A stretch of 64,000 nucleotides of DNA, taken from assembly GCA_963721005.1 (NCBI GenBank), contig CAVRHR010000003.1:2046001-2110000 (forward strand), in the 5' to 3' direction. Positions 25,193 through 34,141 of this stretch are shown piece after piece. The notes under the pieces were generated by a model, which was given only the letters and a program-made list of their open reading frames with translations, was not told the DNA's origin and did no database searches. Origin of the DNA: VAZQ01 sp963721005 (GTDB lineage Bacteria > Pseudomonadota > Alphaproteobacteria > Rhizobiales > Xanthobacteraceae). The translations under genes and the position numbers were made by a program. Position 1 is the first letter of the stretch. Each line of letters starts with the position of its first letter.

Positions 25193-26185
25193 CTATTCTC
25201 CGGTGGCGCCGCTCAACCGGATCGGCGCCTCCCACTTCTCGATCTCGTGCTTGACGAAATCCGCCAGGTGGGCGGGGCTGCGCTCTTCCGGCGCCACCAC
25301 ATAGAGGCCGAGATCCTCGAGCTTGCCGCGCACCGCCGGATCGTCCATCACCTTGGAAAGTGCCGCATTGAGCTTGCCGACGATCTCCGGCGGGGTCCCT
25401 TTCGGCAGGAACACCGCGTTCCAGGAATAGATGTCGAAATCCTTGAGGCCCTGCTCGTGGGCGGTCGGCAGGTCCGGCATCACTGGCGAACGGGCGCGCG
25501 ACAGCATCGCGACGGCATTGACCGCCTTGTCGCGAATCGGCTGCGCGGCAGTCGAAAGGATGCTGCACATATAATCGACCCGCCCGCCCATCACGTCGAG
25601 CAGCGCCGCCTCGCCGCCCCGATAGGGCACATGCACGACGTCGAGCCCGATCACCTGGTTGAGCAACACGCAACCGATATGGGTGGAGGTGCCGGCGCCG
25701 GCGGAGCCGAATTGCATGTGGGACTGCTGCGCTTTGGCATAAGCGATGAATTGCGCGAGATCGCGCGCCGGGAAATCCTTGCGGGTGATGAGCACCAGCG
25801 GTACCTGGGCAATCAGGGCGACCGGGGCGAAATCGGTCGCCGCATTGTAGAGCGGGCGCTTGTACAGGGTCTGGTTGAGCGCATGGGTGCCGATCGAGCC
25901 GAGCAAGAAGCTGTAGCCGTCCGGGTTGGCGCGCGCGATCCGCTGCGAGCCTGGCATGCCGCCGGCGCCGGGGAAATTCTCGACCACCACCGGCACGCCC
26001 AGCTGCGCACCGAGATATTGCCCGATGATGCGGCCGAGCAGATCGACCGGCCCGCCGGCCGCGAACGGCACCACCATGGTGAGCGGCCGGCTCGGCCAAC
26101 TCTCCTGCGCGCGCGCCGGGGCGCGGACGCCGATCAGGCCCACAGCCAGCATGGCCGCCAGCGCCGCGATGATCCGTTTGCGCAT
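25193..26185 (-). CDS. Bug-family (TctC-like) substrate-binding protein
   Basis: A 330-residue receptor and first gene of the six-gene operon running to 21034. Signal peptide MRKRIIAALAAMLAVGLIG, then WPSRPLTMVVPFAAGGPVDL and PDGYSFLLGSIGTHALNQTL. A purine-rich GGGGGAGG lies directly against the ATG at 26185. The open frame continues to 26440, but the upstream part has no signal-like or conserved sequence. Confidence 0.87.
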   Translation of the reverse strand: MRKRIIAALAAMLAVGLIGVRAPARAQESWPSRPLTMVVPFAAGGPVDLLGRIIGQYLGAQLGVPVVVENFPGAGGMPGSQRIARANPDGYSFLLGSIGTHALNQTLYKRPLYNAATDFAPVALIAQVPLVLITRKDFPARDLAQFIAYAKAQQSHMQFGSAGAGTSTHIGCVLLNQVIGLDVVHVPYRGGEAALLDVMGGRVDYMCSILSTAAQPIRDKAVNAVAMLSRARSPVMPDLPTAHEQGLKDFDIYSWNAVFLPKGTPPEIVGKLNAALSKVMDDPAVRGKLEDLGLYVVAPEERSPAHLADFVKHEIEKWEAPIRLSGATGE

Positions 26186-26384
26186 GCCTCCCCCTCGGGG
26201 CCCGCGGCCGGGCCGCTCCATTTGGCGGAATATATCATGCGACGCCGGGAAAGACCCACCCGCCGAAGGCGATATCTGAAACGATAGCCCGGCGGCGGCG
26301 CCCAGGCGCCTGTCGCAATCATTGTACCAGCCGGCCCCGGAACCTATCTTGAAGCCGGAACGCATCGCGCCCCAAGGAGGCACC

Positions 26385-26705
26385 ATGGTTGGCATTGCCG
26401 ATCCGGAAACCGGCCTCGAAGCGATCGAGGCCACGGTCAACTATTTCCGGGATACCGGCGAGCAGCCGTTCACCGCGACCGGCGGGCCCGGCTCGCTGGA
26501 TGTGCGCACCGGGGGCGGCCAGGACCCGCGCCCGGTCACCATTCGCAATGGCCGTCGCGATGCCATGGACTTCACCCTCGACCGCAACGGCTTCCATCTC
26601 GTCGACCACGACACCAAGGTGGCGAACTTTTTCGACGAGGCGGAGATCCGCGCCACCTACTATCCGGAGATGGAAGCCCTGGTGAAGGCGCAGAGCGGCG
26701 CCTCC
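26385..26705 (+). pseudogene. Truncated CmcJ/NvfI-like oxygenase N-terminus
   Basis: A strong AAGGAGGCACC site and an ATG lead into about 107 residues resembling the N-terminus of the CmcJ/NvfI 2-oxoglutarate oxygenase family (EATVNYFRDTGEQP, MDFTLDRNGFHLVDHDTKVA, YYPEMEALVKAQSGAS). The family normally continues with a VVVFDHT-type iron-site region; here it is replaced by an XRE-regulator tail. It therefore lacks all catalytic residues. The reading frame continues to 26762. Confidence 0.65.
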
Positions 26706-26884
26706 CGGCTTGCCGCCGAGATGAAAAAAAGAAGCTCACCAAGAAGCACATGGCGGAGTTGATGCAGACAAGCCGGGCACAGCTGGATCGTCTGCTCGAC
26801 CCCGAAAATGGCAGCGCCACAATCGAGACCTTGCAACGCGCTGCAAGAATCGTCGGGCGCGAGCTGCGGCTCGAATTGGCGTAA
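26706..26884 (+). pseudogene. Frameshifted C-terminal part of an XRE-type regulator or antitoxin
   Basis: RLAAEMKK is read in the oxygenase frame up to a run of seven A (26724-26730). The match then continues in another frame as KKLTKKHMAELMQTSRAQLD...ETLQRAARIVGRELRLELA and stops at 26884. This is the C-terminal helix-turn-helix of HigA-like/XRE proteins. The 5' part of the gene is missing. A short product from the ATG at 26750 is possible but would lack half of the domain. Confidence 0.65.
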
Positions 26885-26908
26885 TCGGCAATTGCTGGAC
26901 GATCGATT

Positions 26909-27004
26909 TTACCGACTCGACTTCTCGTAGCGCATGAGCTTGCGCGCATCGACCTCGCCGCCGTAGGCGGCGAGCGCGCCGCCCAGACGTCTTCCCGGAC
27001 CCAT
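26909..27004 (-). CDS. Possible 31-residue small protein
   Basis: Starts with ATG at 27004 after GGGGAG at good spacing and encodes MGPGRRLGGALAAYGGEV, then RKLMRYEKSSR and a stop. It is on the same strand as the alpha/beta hydrolase gene and 20 bases downstream of it. No family recognised. Coding status rests only on the ribosome site and position. Confidence 0.3.
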   Translation of the reverse strand: MGPGRRLGGALAAYGGEVDARKLMRYEKSSR

Positions 27005-27024
27005 GATGCTTCTCCCCGGAGCTC

Positions 27025-28092
27025 TCACGCCACCTGCGGCGGCATGGTCAAGAACGCGTTGACCGAGTGCCAATACAGGAAGCGGTTCTTGCCGACGGTC
27101 GGATTGTGCGCGGTCTGCGGCACGATCACGAACTGCAGATCGCCGTTGGGCAGCTGCCGGTAGAAATCGAACAGATCGGCGACCGTCGCGATGCCGTCAT
27201 GGTCGCCGCGGATGAGCAGTACCGGGCACAGCACCTTGAGGGGATCGACCAGCGGCAGGTTCGCGGTCATGTCGAGATAGGTGCCGGTCGGCACCTGGTC
27301 GCCGTATTTGAGCTCCGCCGCCACCATGGCGTCGATCATCGCGGGCTCGTAGCTCGAGGCCAGCGAGTTGCGGGTGAAGATCGAGCGCACCATGGCGCTG
27401 TCGCGCAAGCGCGTATTGTGGGTGCGGTAGTACTCGACCTGCTTGGCGCGGTCGGCGAGCGTGGGCGAGCCGTCGCCCTTGTAGGTGAAGGCGCTGAGCA
27501 CCAGCCGGTCGACCCGGTCGGGCTGCGCCTGCGCATAGGCGGCGGCCCGGATCGCGCCCGACGAGGTGCCGAAATAGTGCGCCCTGCTCTGTCCGGTCTC
27601 GCGCTTCACCACCTCGGCGGCGAGCTTCAGATCTTCGACCCCGCTCTTGATGTCGGAATTGCCGGAGCTGCGCGAGGAGAAGCCGTAGCCCTCGTGATCC
27701 ATGGTCCAGACGTCGAAGCCGTTGCGCGCGAACACATTCATCATGGAGTATTCGGCCTTGGCGCCGGGCACCTGCAGATCATAGGAGGTACGCGAGGAGT
27801 TCGACGAGCCGTGCACCATGAACAGGATCGGGCGCGGCCGCTCGCCGGCCACCGGCGCGCCGACGCGCTTGCGGTAGATGTAAAGGTTGATGTCGCCCTT
27901 CTTGGTCCAGTATTCGTTGCCCCAGACCTCGGCGCCGGCGGGCGCCGGGACGGCGGCAGCGGGAGCTTCGGCCTGCGCGGCGGTCGCGGCGATGCCGGAC
28001 AGCATGCCGGCCCCCACGCCGAGGCCGGCGGCCTTGAGCATGGTGCGGCGGTCGAGCGCGTGCTCGGTATCCTTCGACGATTTCTGGGTCAT
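27025..28092 (-). CDS. Exported alpha/beta hydrolase
   Basis: A 355-residue alpha/beta hydrolase with a twin-arginine-like leader (LDRRTMLKAAGLGVGAGMLS), so it is probably exported folded. The oxyanion region is FMVHGSSNSSR and the nucleophile elbow YFGTSSGAIR (G-x-S-x-G). Later LIRGDHDGIATV and TAHNPTVGKN supply the likely Asp and His. GGAGGAAACC precedes the ATG. The substrate is unknown; it faces the binding-protein gene at 28364 across a 270-base gap. Confidence 0.82.
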   Translation of the reverse strand: MTQKSSKDTEHALDRRTMLKAAGLGVGAGMLSGIAATAAQAEAPAAAVPAPAGAEVWGNEYWTKKGDINLYIYRKRVGAPVAGERPRPILFMVHGSSNSSRTSYDLQVPGAKAEYSMMNVFARNGFDVWTMDHEGYGFSSRSSGNSDIKSGVEDLKLAAEVVKRETGQSRAHYFGTSSGAIRAAAYAQAQPDRVDRLVLSAFTYKGDGSPTLADRAKQVEYYRTHNTRLRDSAMVRSIFTRNSLASSYEPAMIDAMVAAELKYGDQVPTGTYLDMTANLPLVDPLKVLCPVLLIRGDHDGIATVADLFDFYRQLPNGDLQFVIVPQTAHNPTVGKNRFLYWHSVNAFLTMPPQVA

Positions 28093-28363
28093 GGTTTCCT
28101 CCGTTGATCTATCGGTCGGCTTGCTGGTTGCTTCTTGCTCGTCACTTGCGCCAGCAGTCGGTTTGTGTTGTCGGTGGAACCTATCACAGCGCCGCGCCCG
28201 ATGCCACGGCTTGGCGGTTGCGGCCGGAATTGCTCCGCCTTGCCGCTGTGGCCCGAAAGGCGCATTCTCGCACGCTTCCCCAACCCGGCATGGTCGGCGG
28301 CATGAAATCGATTAATGCGACGACCGCGAACGCGGAATCCGCCAAGCCCGCCGGGCGGCGCGC

Positions 28364-29356
28364 ATGAAACGCCCGCGCACCGCAAATCGGCTGGCCGGCG
28401 CGCTGATGCTCGCCGCCGTGTTGAGCACGGGGCCGCTGCGCGCGCAGGCGCCTTCGCCCGAGAAGCTGGTCATCAGCTATGTGCCGGGCAACGCGATCTA
28501 TTGGGACATCGACGTCGCGATCGAGGAGGGCTTCTTCAAGGACGAAGGTTTCGCGCCCGAGATCGTGATCTTCCAGTCCTCCCCGCAATCGATCCAGCTC
28601 CTGGTGGCCGGCGAGGTGCAGCTCGCGGGCGCGCAGCCGGAGGCCCTGCTGGCGGCAGTGGCGCACGGCTCCAAGGGCTTCGCGGTGATCTCCTCGCCGG
28701 CCGAGCGGCCCGACTGGTTCCTGGTGGGGCGGCCCGAGATCAAGACGCTCGCCGATCTCAAGGGCAAGTTCTTCGGCACCGGCGGGCTGCAGCTGGGCGA
28801 GAATTGGTGGACCTTCAAGGCTCTCGCCAAGGCGGGGCTCGCGCCTTCGGAGGTCAGCATGCTGGTGGTGGGCACCAGTGCGCAGAAGTTCGCGGCACTC
28901 CAGCGCGGCAGCATCGCCTTCACGGTACTGTTCCAGCCGACCGCCCAGGTGGCGGTGGCGGAGGGCATGAACGTGCTCTACCGGTTCAGCGACGGCGAGG
29001 CCTTTCCGTCCATTCTCTACAGCGTGGCCCAGAGCTGGGCCCAGCAGAGCAATCACGGTACCCGGTTGCAGCAGGCTCTGCGGCGCGCCCACGACTGGCT
29101 GTATGATCCGGCAAACCGCGGCGAGGCGATCGCGATCCTGCAGAAATACACCAAGCGCGAGCCCGGCCAGCTCTCGCCGATCTACGATCTTTATGTCGGC
29201 AAGGATGCGATCCTCAGCCGCGACGGCTCGGTGGTCATCGCCGACGTCGACAAGGTGATCGCCCAGATGGCCGAGAACGGCGCCATCCCGAAGGGCACCG
29301 TGGTGTCGCCCGACAGCTATCTCCTGCCCAAGGCGCTCGGCGGTCTGTCGCGGTGA
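28364..29356 (+). CDS. SsuA/NMT1-like ABC transporter substrate-binding protein
   Basis: A 330-residue periplasmic binding protein of the SsuA/THI5 (NMT1) class: signal peptide ending LRAQ, then LVISYVPGNAIYWDIDVAIE and FKDEGFAPEIVIFQSSPQSI. Relatives bind taurine, sulfonates, nitrate or pyrimidine precursors. No permease or ATPase gene lies next to it, so it is an orphan receptor or uses a distant transporter. Confidence 0.82.
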   Translation: MKRPRTANRLAGALMLAAVLSTGPLRAQAPSPEKLVISYVPGNAIYWDIDVAIEEGFFKDEGFAPEIVIFQSSPQSIQLLVAGEVQLAGAQPEALLAAVAHGSKGFAVISSPAERPDWFLVGRPEIKTLADLKGKFFGTGGLQLGENWWTFKALAKAGLAPSEVSMLVVGTSAQKFAALQRGSIAFTVLFQPTAQVAVAEGMNVLYRFSDGEAFPSILYSVAQSWAQQSNHGTRLQQALRRAHDWLYDPANRGEAIAILQKYTKREPGQLSPIYDLYVGKDAILSRDGSVVIADVDKVIAQMAENGAIPKGTVVSPDSYLLPKALGGLSR

Positions 29357-29471
29357 AACCGAAATTCGTCACGGCTCGCCGGCGATCTCGTCGACCTCCT
29401 TGAAGCGGCCGTCTTCGACCGCGTTGACGAAGATCACCGCCGCCCGCCGCGCATCTCGAAGGAAGCTCCTG

Positions 29472-30356
29472 ATGTGGCCATTTCGCCAAACCCCCGCCGC
29501 GAAAACGCAATTCATCAAGTTGGGCGACCGCGCGGTCGAGGCGCGCGGGCTCGCCGGCGGCTTCTGGTCCGATCTCTACTATCGCTCCATGACGGTGTCC
29601 TGGCCCGGCTTCTTCGCCAGCGCCGCCGCGATCTTCATCGTCCTCAACACCGGCTTCGCCTTGGTCTACGCGCTCGGCCACCGCCCGATCGCCAATGCGG
29701 TGCCGGGCCGCTTCCTGGACCTGTTGTATTTCTCCATCGAGACGCTGGCGACCGTGGGCTATGGCGACATGCACCCGCAGTCCGACTACGGGCATCTGGT
29801 CGCCACCGTGGAAATCTTCACCGGCATGAGCTTCCTGGCGGTGATGACGGGGCTGGTGTTCGCGCGCTTCTCGCGCCCGCGCGCCCGCTTCGTGTTCGTC
29901 CGCTTCCCGATCGTGGCGCAGCATGAGGGGCAGCCCACTTTGATGATCCGTGTCGCCAACGCGCGGCACAACACCATCTCGGGGGCGACGGCGCGGCTCT
30001 GGCTCATTCGCGGCGAGCACACCGCCGAGGGCCAATACTTTCGCAGGTTTCACGAGCTGGGGCTGCGGCGCAGCGAAAATCCGGTGTTCGCCCTGAGCTG
30101 GACTCTCTTTCATACCGTCGACCAAGACAGCCCCTTGTACGGCGCCAAACCCGACGATCTGGCGCAACCCGATGCCCTGCTGGTGCTGACCATCAGCGGT
30201 CTCGACGAGAATTCCGCGCAGCAGCTCAACGCCCGCCAGAGCTATTCGCAGAGCCAAATCCGCTGGGGCCACCGCTATGTCGACATCGCCGCGAGCGCCG
30301 ACGACGGCCGGCTCCTGCTCGACTACGGCAAGTTTCACGACGTCACGCCGGAATAG
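29472..30356 (+). CDS. Inward-rectifier-type potassium channel (KirBac-like)
   Basis: A 294-residue channel. Two transmembrane helices (FFASAAAIFIVLNTGFALVY; EIFTGMSFLAVMTGLVFARF) flank a pore helix with the potassium filter TVGYGDMHP. The C-terminal ~150 residues form the cytoplasmic Kir-type beta domain (RARFVFVRFPIVAQHEGQPT, ISGATARLWLIRGE). Length fits KirBac proteins. The start at 29472 follows GGAAG; an in-frame start at 29400 lacks this. Confidence 0.9.
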   Translation: MWPFRQTPAAKTQFIKLGDRAVEARGLAGGFWSDLYYRSMTVSWPGFFASAAAIFIVLNTGFALVYALGHRPIANAVPGRFLDLLYFSIETLATVGYGDMHPQSDYGHLVATVEIFTGMSFLAVMTGLVFARFSRPRARFVFVRFPIVAQHEGQPTLMIRVANARHNTISGATARLWLIRGEHTAEGQYFRRFHELGLRRSENPVFALSWTLFHTVDQDSPLYGAKPDDLAQPDALLVLTISGLDENSAQQLNARQSYSQSQIRWGHRYVDIAASADDGRLLLDYGKFHDVTPE

Positions 30357-30367
30357 GGACTCCCGCG

Positions 30368-30958
30368 CTAGGCCCGCTTGTTGCGCGCGCCCCACCAAAG
30401 CGCGCCGCCGATGGCGGCGAGCGCCACCACCGCCAGCAGCAGCAGCAGCAGCGCCGAACGCTCGATCCAGGCGATCGCCGGCACCCCAAGCCCCATGACC
30501 ATTCCGAGCACGCAGATCTGCCAGGCCTGGATATGCACCCCGGCCACGAAGGTGCCGAGCGCCAGCAGGGTCAGGATCGTGAGCCCGATGGCATCGGGAC
30601 TGAGCAGGCTGGCGACGCCGCTCAGCAACAAGAGGTTCATCGCCACCAGGAAGGCGCCCCAATGCAGCACCTGGGTCCAGACGAGCCGGAGCCGCGCCGC
30701 CTTGTCGTGCGCATGCGGCCAGCCGATGATGACGCACAGGATGCCGATCACCGGCGCCAGGAGCTCCCAGTAGCCGACCATCGATTGCCGGGAGAAGCTC
30801 GCATAGGCGACCCCGAACAAGGTAAGGATCAGCACCACCACATAGGGCAGCTCGCGCAGCCAGAACGAAACGTAAGGCGGGTAGAGCGAGCGCGGCGGGT
30901 GCGGCGCCCTTTGGGGGGCGGGTTGCGGATCGCCGGGAGTCGGGTCTGGACCGTCCAT
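30368..30958 (-). CDS. Six-helix membrane protein of unknown function
   Basis: A 196-residue protein with a proline-rich N-terminus and about six hydrophobic helices (for example YVVVLILTLFGVAYASF, LLAPVIGILCVIIGW, SALLLLLLAVVALAAIGGAL). The start at 30958 follows GAGGGG. No family recognised. It converges on the potassium-channel gene with an 11-base gap. Confidence 0.65.
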   Translation of the reverse strand: MDGPDPTPGDPQPAPQRAPHPPRSLYPPYVSFWLRELPYVVVLILTLFGVAYASFSRQSMVGYWELLAPVIGILCVIIGWPHAHDKAARLRLVWTQVLHWGAFLVAMNLLLLSGVASLLSPDAIGLTILTLLALGTFVAGVHIQAWQICVLGMVMGLGVPAIAWIERSALLLLLLAVVALAAIGGALWWGARNKRA

Positions 30959-31136
30959 TGCGCCCCTCGCGCCATTGCGGATAAGCATCGGCTGAGCGCG
31001 CAAGCTGCCCGTTTCGGCCATCCTCGGCAAGCTGTTGCGATGGCTCTCGCCATTGCGATGGCGGTGCGTGTTGATTACTGGAGTAGCCTCGCGAGCGACA
31101 GGGGATGCAATCTTTGGCAGGGAATGGACGACCGCA

Positions 31137-32084
31137 ATGGCATTGATCAAGGTACAGGACATCGCCTATGGGCGGCTCAAGGCCCCCGATCTCGACCTGA
31201 TGGAGGAATTCCTCACCCGCTTCGGCCTGCGTAAGGTGGAGCGCACCAGCACGGCGCTCTACATGCGCGGCACCGATCCCAGCCACCATATCCATGTCAC
31301 CGAGAAGGGCGAGCCGCGCTTCGTCGGTCTCGCCTATTGGGCGAACAGCGAGGACGACCTGAAACGCGTGGCCGGCGCTCCGGGCGCCTCCGGCATCGAG
31401 ACCATCGACGAGCCCGGCGGCGGCAAGCGGGTGCGGCTGACCGAGCCCAATGGCTATCAGATCGAGGTGGTTCACGGGATCGCGCCGCTGCCGCCGATTC
31501 CGCTCAAGCGCCAGAAGCTCAACACCGGCGAGGCGCCGCTGTCGCGGCCCGGCGAGCTGATGCGGCTGCCCAAGGGCCCGGCTCACGTCAAGCGGATCGG
31601 GCACGGGGTGCTGATGACGCCGCGCTTCGACGAGACGGTGCGGTGGTTCCGCGAGACCCTGGGGTTCGTCTGCTCGGACGACGTCTATGCGGGCCACAAG
31701 AGTAACCTGATCGGATCGTTCAACCGCTGCGATCGTGGCGACGAGTTCGTGGATCATCACGTCTTCTTCTGCCTCAGGCACGAGAAGACCGGCCTCAACC
31801 ACCTGTCGTTCGAGGTGCCCGACATCGACGACGTCTGCATGGGCCACGACTATCTCAAGCAGTGCGGCACCTACGAGCACATGTGGGGGATCGGCCGCCA
31901 CGTCCTGGGCAGCCAAGTCTACGACTACTGGGCCGATCCGTGGGGCCGCGTGCACGAGCATTGGGCCGACAGCGACCGGCTGAACCTCGCCAACGGCTCC
32001 AACCTGTTGTCCGCCGAGGAAGCCCTGCTGTCGCAATGGGGCGAGGCGCCGCCGGAGAAGTTCATCAATCACGCCAGCCCGTGA
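31137..32084 (+). CDS. VOC-family extradiol dioxygenase-like protein
   Basis: A 315-residue protein with two glyoxalase/bleomycin-resistance (VOC) modules, the architecture of type I extradiol ring-cleavage dioxygenases. Candidate iron ligands in the C-terminal module are His in RIGHGVLMTP, His in GLNHLSFEVPD and Glu in GRVHEHWADS. This suggests catechol-type ring cleavage, in keeping with the amidohydrolase and CMD-like genes nearby, but the substrate is inference. The start at 31137 is the first ATG of the conserved region; no strong ribosome site is seen. Confidence 0.82.
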   Translation: MALIKVQDIAYGRLKAPDLDLMEEFLTRFGLRKVERTSTALYMRGTDPSHHIHVTEKGEPRFVGLAYWANSEDDLKRVAGAPGASGIETIDEPGGGKRVRLTEPNGYQIEVVHGIAPLPPIPLKRQKLNTGEAPLSRPGELMRLPKGPAHVKRIGHGVLMTPRFDETVRWFRETLGFVCSDDVYAGHKSNLIGSFNRCDRGDEFVDHHVFFCLRHEKTGLNHLSFEVPDIDDVCMGHDYLKQCGTYEHMWGIGRHVLGSQVYDYWADPWGRVHEHWADSDRLNLANGSNLLSAEEALLSQWGEAPPEKFINHASP

Positions 32085-32148
32085 GGGCGGTGAGCGTTTG
32101 TCCCGGGAGCGCCGCAGCACGAAACGCTCTTGCGCGCAGCGGTGCGCT

Positions 32149-32250
32149 GCAGATCCGGGACCGTTCCAAGCTCGGACGCCGGAAAGGTTCCGGCTCAATG
32201 CCGGACAAGCATGGATTAAGCGCCGGCACCTGGAACGATCCCGGATCTGC
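32149..32250. repeat. Dispersed intergenic palindrome (GCAGATCCGGGA type)
   Basis: Arms 32149-32168 and 32231-32250 are 20-bp reverse complements with one mismatch. The 277-base gap between the dioxygenase-like gene and the convergent Bug gene contains nothing else recognisable. It may end transcription from both sides. Confidence 0.6.
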
Positions 32251-32361
32251 GGCGCATCACTCCGCGGAGTTTATCATCGGGCGGCGCTTCGCGCCGACCC
32301 GTTGGCTACGTGACGCACCGCGTCCGGGAAGAGTGGCCAGCCCGACGCACAGTCTCCCGGC

Positions 32362-33333
32362 TTACTCCGCCTTCGCCCCCGACGCCTTGACCACCGTGGC
32401 CCATTTCTGCGTTTCCGCCGCCAGCATGGCGCCGAAGGCGGCCGGGCTCATCGGCATCGGGTCGCTGCCCACCTCGGCTAGCCGCGCCCGGATGGTCGGA
32501 TCGGCGAGCCCGGCATTGATCACCTGATTGAGCCTGGCGATGATCTCGGGCGGCGTGCCCTTGGGTGCGCCGAACCCGAACCAGGTGCTGGCCTCGTATC
32601 CCGGCACCGTCTCCGCGATGGTCGGCACGTCCGGCAAAGCATCCGCCCGGGCGCTTGTGGTCACCGCCAGCGCCCGCAGCTCGCCGGAGCGGATATGCGC
32701 GAGCGATCCCGGCAGCACGTCGAACATCACCTGCACCTGGCCGCCCATCAGATCGGTGAGCGCCGGCGCGCCACCCCGGTAAGGCACGTGGGTCAGCCTG
32801 GTGCCGGTCATCACCTGGAACAATTCGCCCGACAGATGCACCGCAGTGCCGATGCCGGGCGACGCCATGTTGATCATGCGCGAGCTGGCCTTGGCGAGCG
32901 CGATGAACTCGGCCACGGTGCGAACCGGCACCGCCTGGTTCACCTCCATCACGTTGGGCGAGCGCACCAGCCCGGCCACCGGCGCGATGTCCTTGAGAAA
33001 ATTGAAGGGCAGCGATTCATAGAGCGTGGCATTGATGGCGCTCGAGGTCGGCACCAGCAGCACCGTGTAGCCGTCCGGCGCCGCATTGATCACCCACTGG
33101 GCGGCGATATTGCCCCCTGCCCCGCCCCGGTTCTCGATCACCACCTGCTGACCGAGATGCTCCGACAGCCACTGCGCCATGATCCGCGCCACCACGTCAG
33201 TGGCGCCGCCGGGCGGAAACGGCACCACCCAGTGCAACGGTCGGATCGGATAAGGATCGGCGGCGCGCGCAGCTCCGGCTCCCGACAGCAGCAGACCAGC
33301 AAGGCCGAGGGCGATCAGACGATGAGCATGCAT
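32362..33333 (-). CDS. Bug-family (TctC-like) substrate-binding protein
   Basis: A 323-residue receptor: signal peptide ending ARAA, then YPIRPLHWVVPFPPGGATDV and PDGYTVLLVPTSSAINATLY. GGAGGGGCC precedes the ATG. It is related to the two islet proteins at 8202 and 13002 (shared LKDIAPVAG-like and MEVN segments) but has host-like G+C, so it may be a resident paralogue. No permease genes nearby. Confidence 0.88.
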   Translation of the reverse strand: MHAHRLIALGLAGLLLSGAGAARAADPYPIRPLHWVVPFPPGGATDVVARIMAQWLSEHLGQQVVIENRGGAGGNIAAQWVINAAPDGYTVLLVPTSSAINATLYESLPFNFLKDIAPVAGLVRSPNVMEVNQAVPVRTVAEFIALAKASSRMINMASPGIGTAVHLSGELFQVMTGTRLTHVPYRGGAPALTDLMGGQVQVMFDVLPGSLAHIRSGELRALAVTTSARADALPDVPTIAETVPGYEASTWFGFGAPKGTPPEIIARLNQVINAGLADPTIRARLAEVGSDPMPMSPAAFGAMLAAETQKWATVVKASGAKAE

Positions 33334-33450
33334 CCGGCCCCTCCGAGGTTACCCTTGGGCGTGTGGCGCGGGGCCCCCAATCAGCGGCCCTGCCTCGCAG
33401 GATACGCTTCAGGGAACGGAATGCTGAAATAAATTTCGGATACGGCGATC

Positions 33451-33500
33451 GTAGGGGCGGCCCTTGTGGCCGCCCGGGCGCCCACGAGGGGCGCCCCTAC
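33451..33500. repeat. Intergenic palindrome (GTAGGGGCGGCCC type)
   Basis: A 50-base imperfect palindrome beginning GTAGGGGCGGCCC and ending GGGCGCCCCTAC. It lies upstream of the Bug gene and downstream of the small protein gene at 33525. This type is widely dispersed in GC-rich alphaproteobacteria. Confidence 0.55.
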
Positions 33501-33524
33501 AAGGGGGCATCGTCCTGCCGCGCG

Positions 33525-33899
33525 TTACGGCGCGCCGACCCGCGAGCACGCGAAGGTGCCGTTCGATCCGGCGTATCGGGCATGGAACAGCCGCGCCGGC
33601 GCGACCGCGGGCTCATCGCGCTCCACCACCGTCCTCTTCTTGGCATCGGCGTCGGGGCCGACCACTTCGGGGGCGATCACCTCGGGGGCGGGCGTGGCCG
33701 AAACGGGAGCGACCGGAGCGACCGGAGCAGACGTCCTGCCCAACGTCGCCGCCAGATTGCTGATGTCGGCCACCGAAACCATGATCCGAAACTCGTCGGC
33801 CAGCTGCCGCAGCTTGGCGGCTATCGCCCGGTCTCCCGCATCGTGCGAAAGCCGCAGCAGGGCGTCGATATGGTCGAGCAAGTCCTTGGTCTGCAGCAT
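33525..33899 (-). CDS. Hypothetical protein with N-terminal helical bundle
   Basis: A 124-residue protein. The first 45 residues are amphipathic helices (LLDHIDALLRLSHDAGDRAI), then an Ala/Pro/Val-rich linker (APVAPVAPVSATPAPE) and a short tail ending NGTFACSRVGAP. GGAGG lies before the ATG at 33899. No family recognised; no signal peptide. Confidence 0.55.
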   Translation of the reverse strand: MLQTKDLLDHIDALLRLSHDAGDRAIAAKLRQLADEFRIMVSVADISNLAATLGRTSAPVAPVAPVSATPAPEVIAPEVVGPDADAKKRTVVERDEPAVAPARLFHARYAGSNGTFACSRVGAP

Positions 33900-34141
33900 G
33901 ACGCCTCCGAGGCCGCGAGATCGGTCCCGCACGCACCAAGCGGAGCCGAGGCGATAATGAACGATCTGGTCAGCCCGCCTTGCTCACTTCGGTACCGGCG
34001 CTGAAATTTATTCCCTGCGGGCGGGTCTTCGTCCCTTGCCTCACCGCGATGTCTTGGGCGAGCGGTGGACGGTACCGCGATGCCGGAAGTCAATACGCCG
34101 CACGCCGCGAGAAACGCGGATTTGGTCCCGCCGCCCGGCGG

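Noticed and set aside
29235..32198. A 987-codon open frame on the minus strand
   Set aside because: It is antisense to the potassium channel and dioxygenase-like genes, has low-complexity Arg/Gly composition and no domain; typical of high-GC shadow frames.
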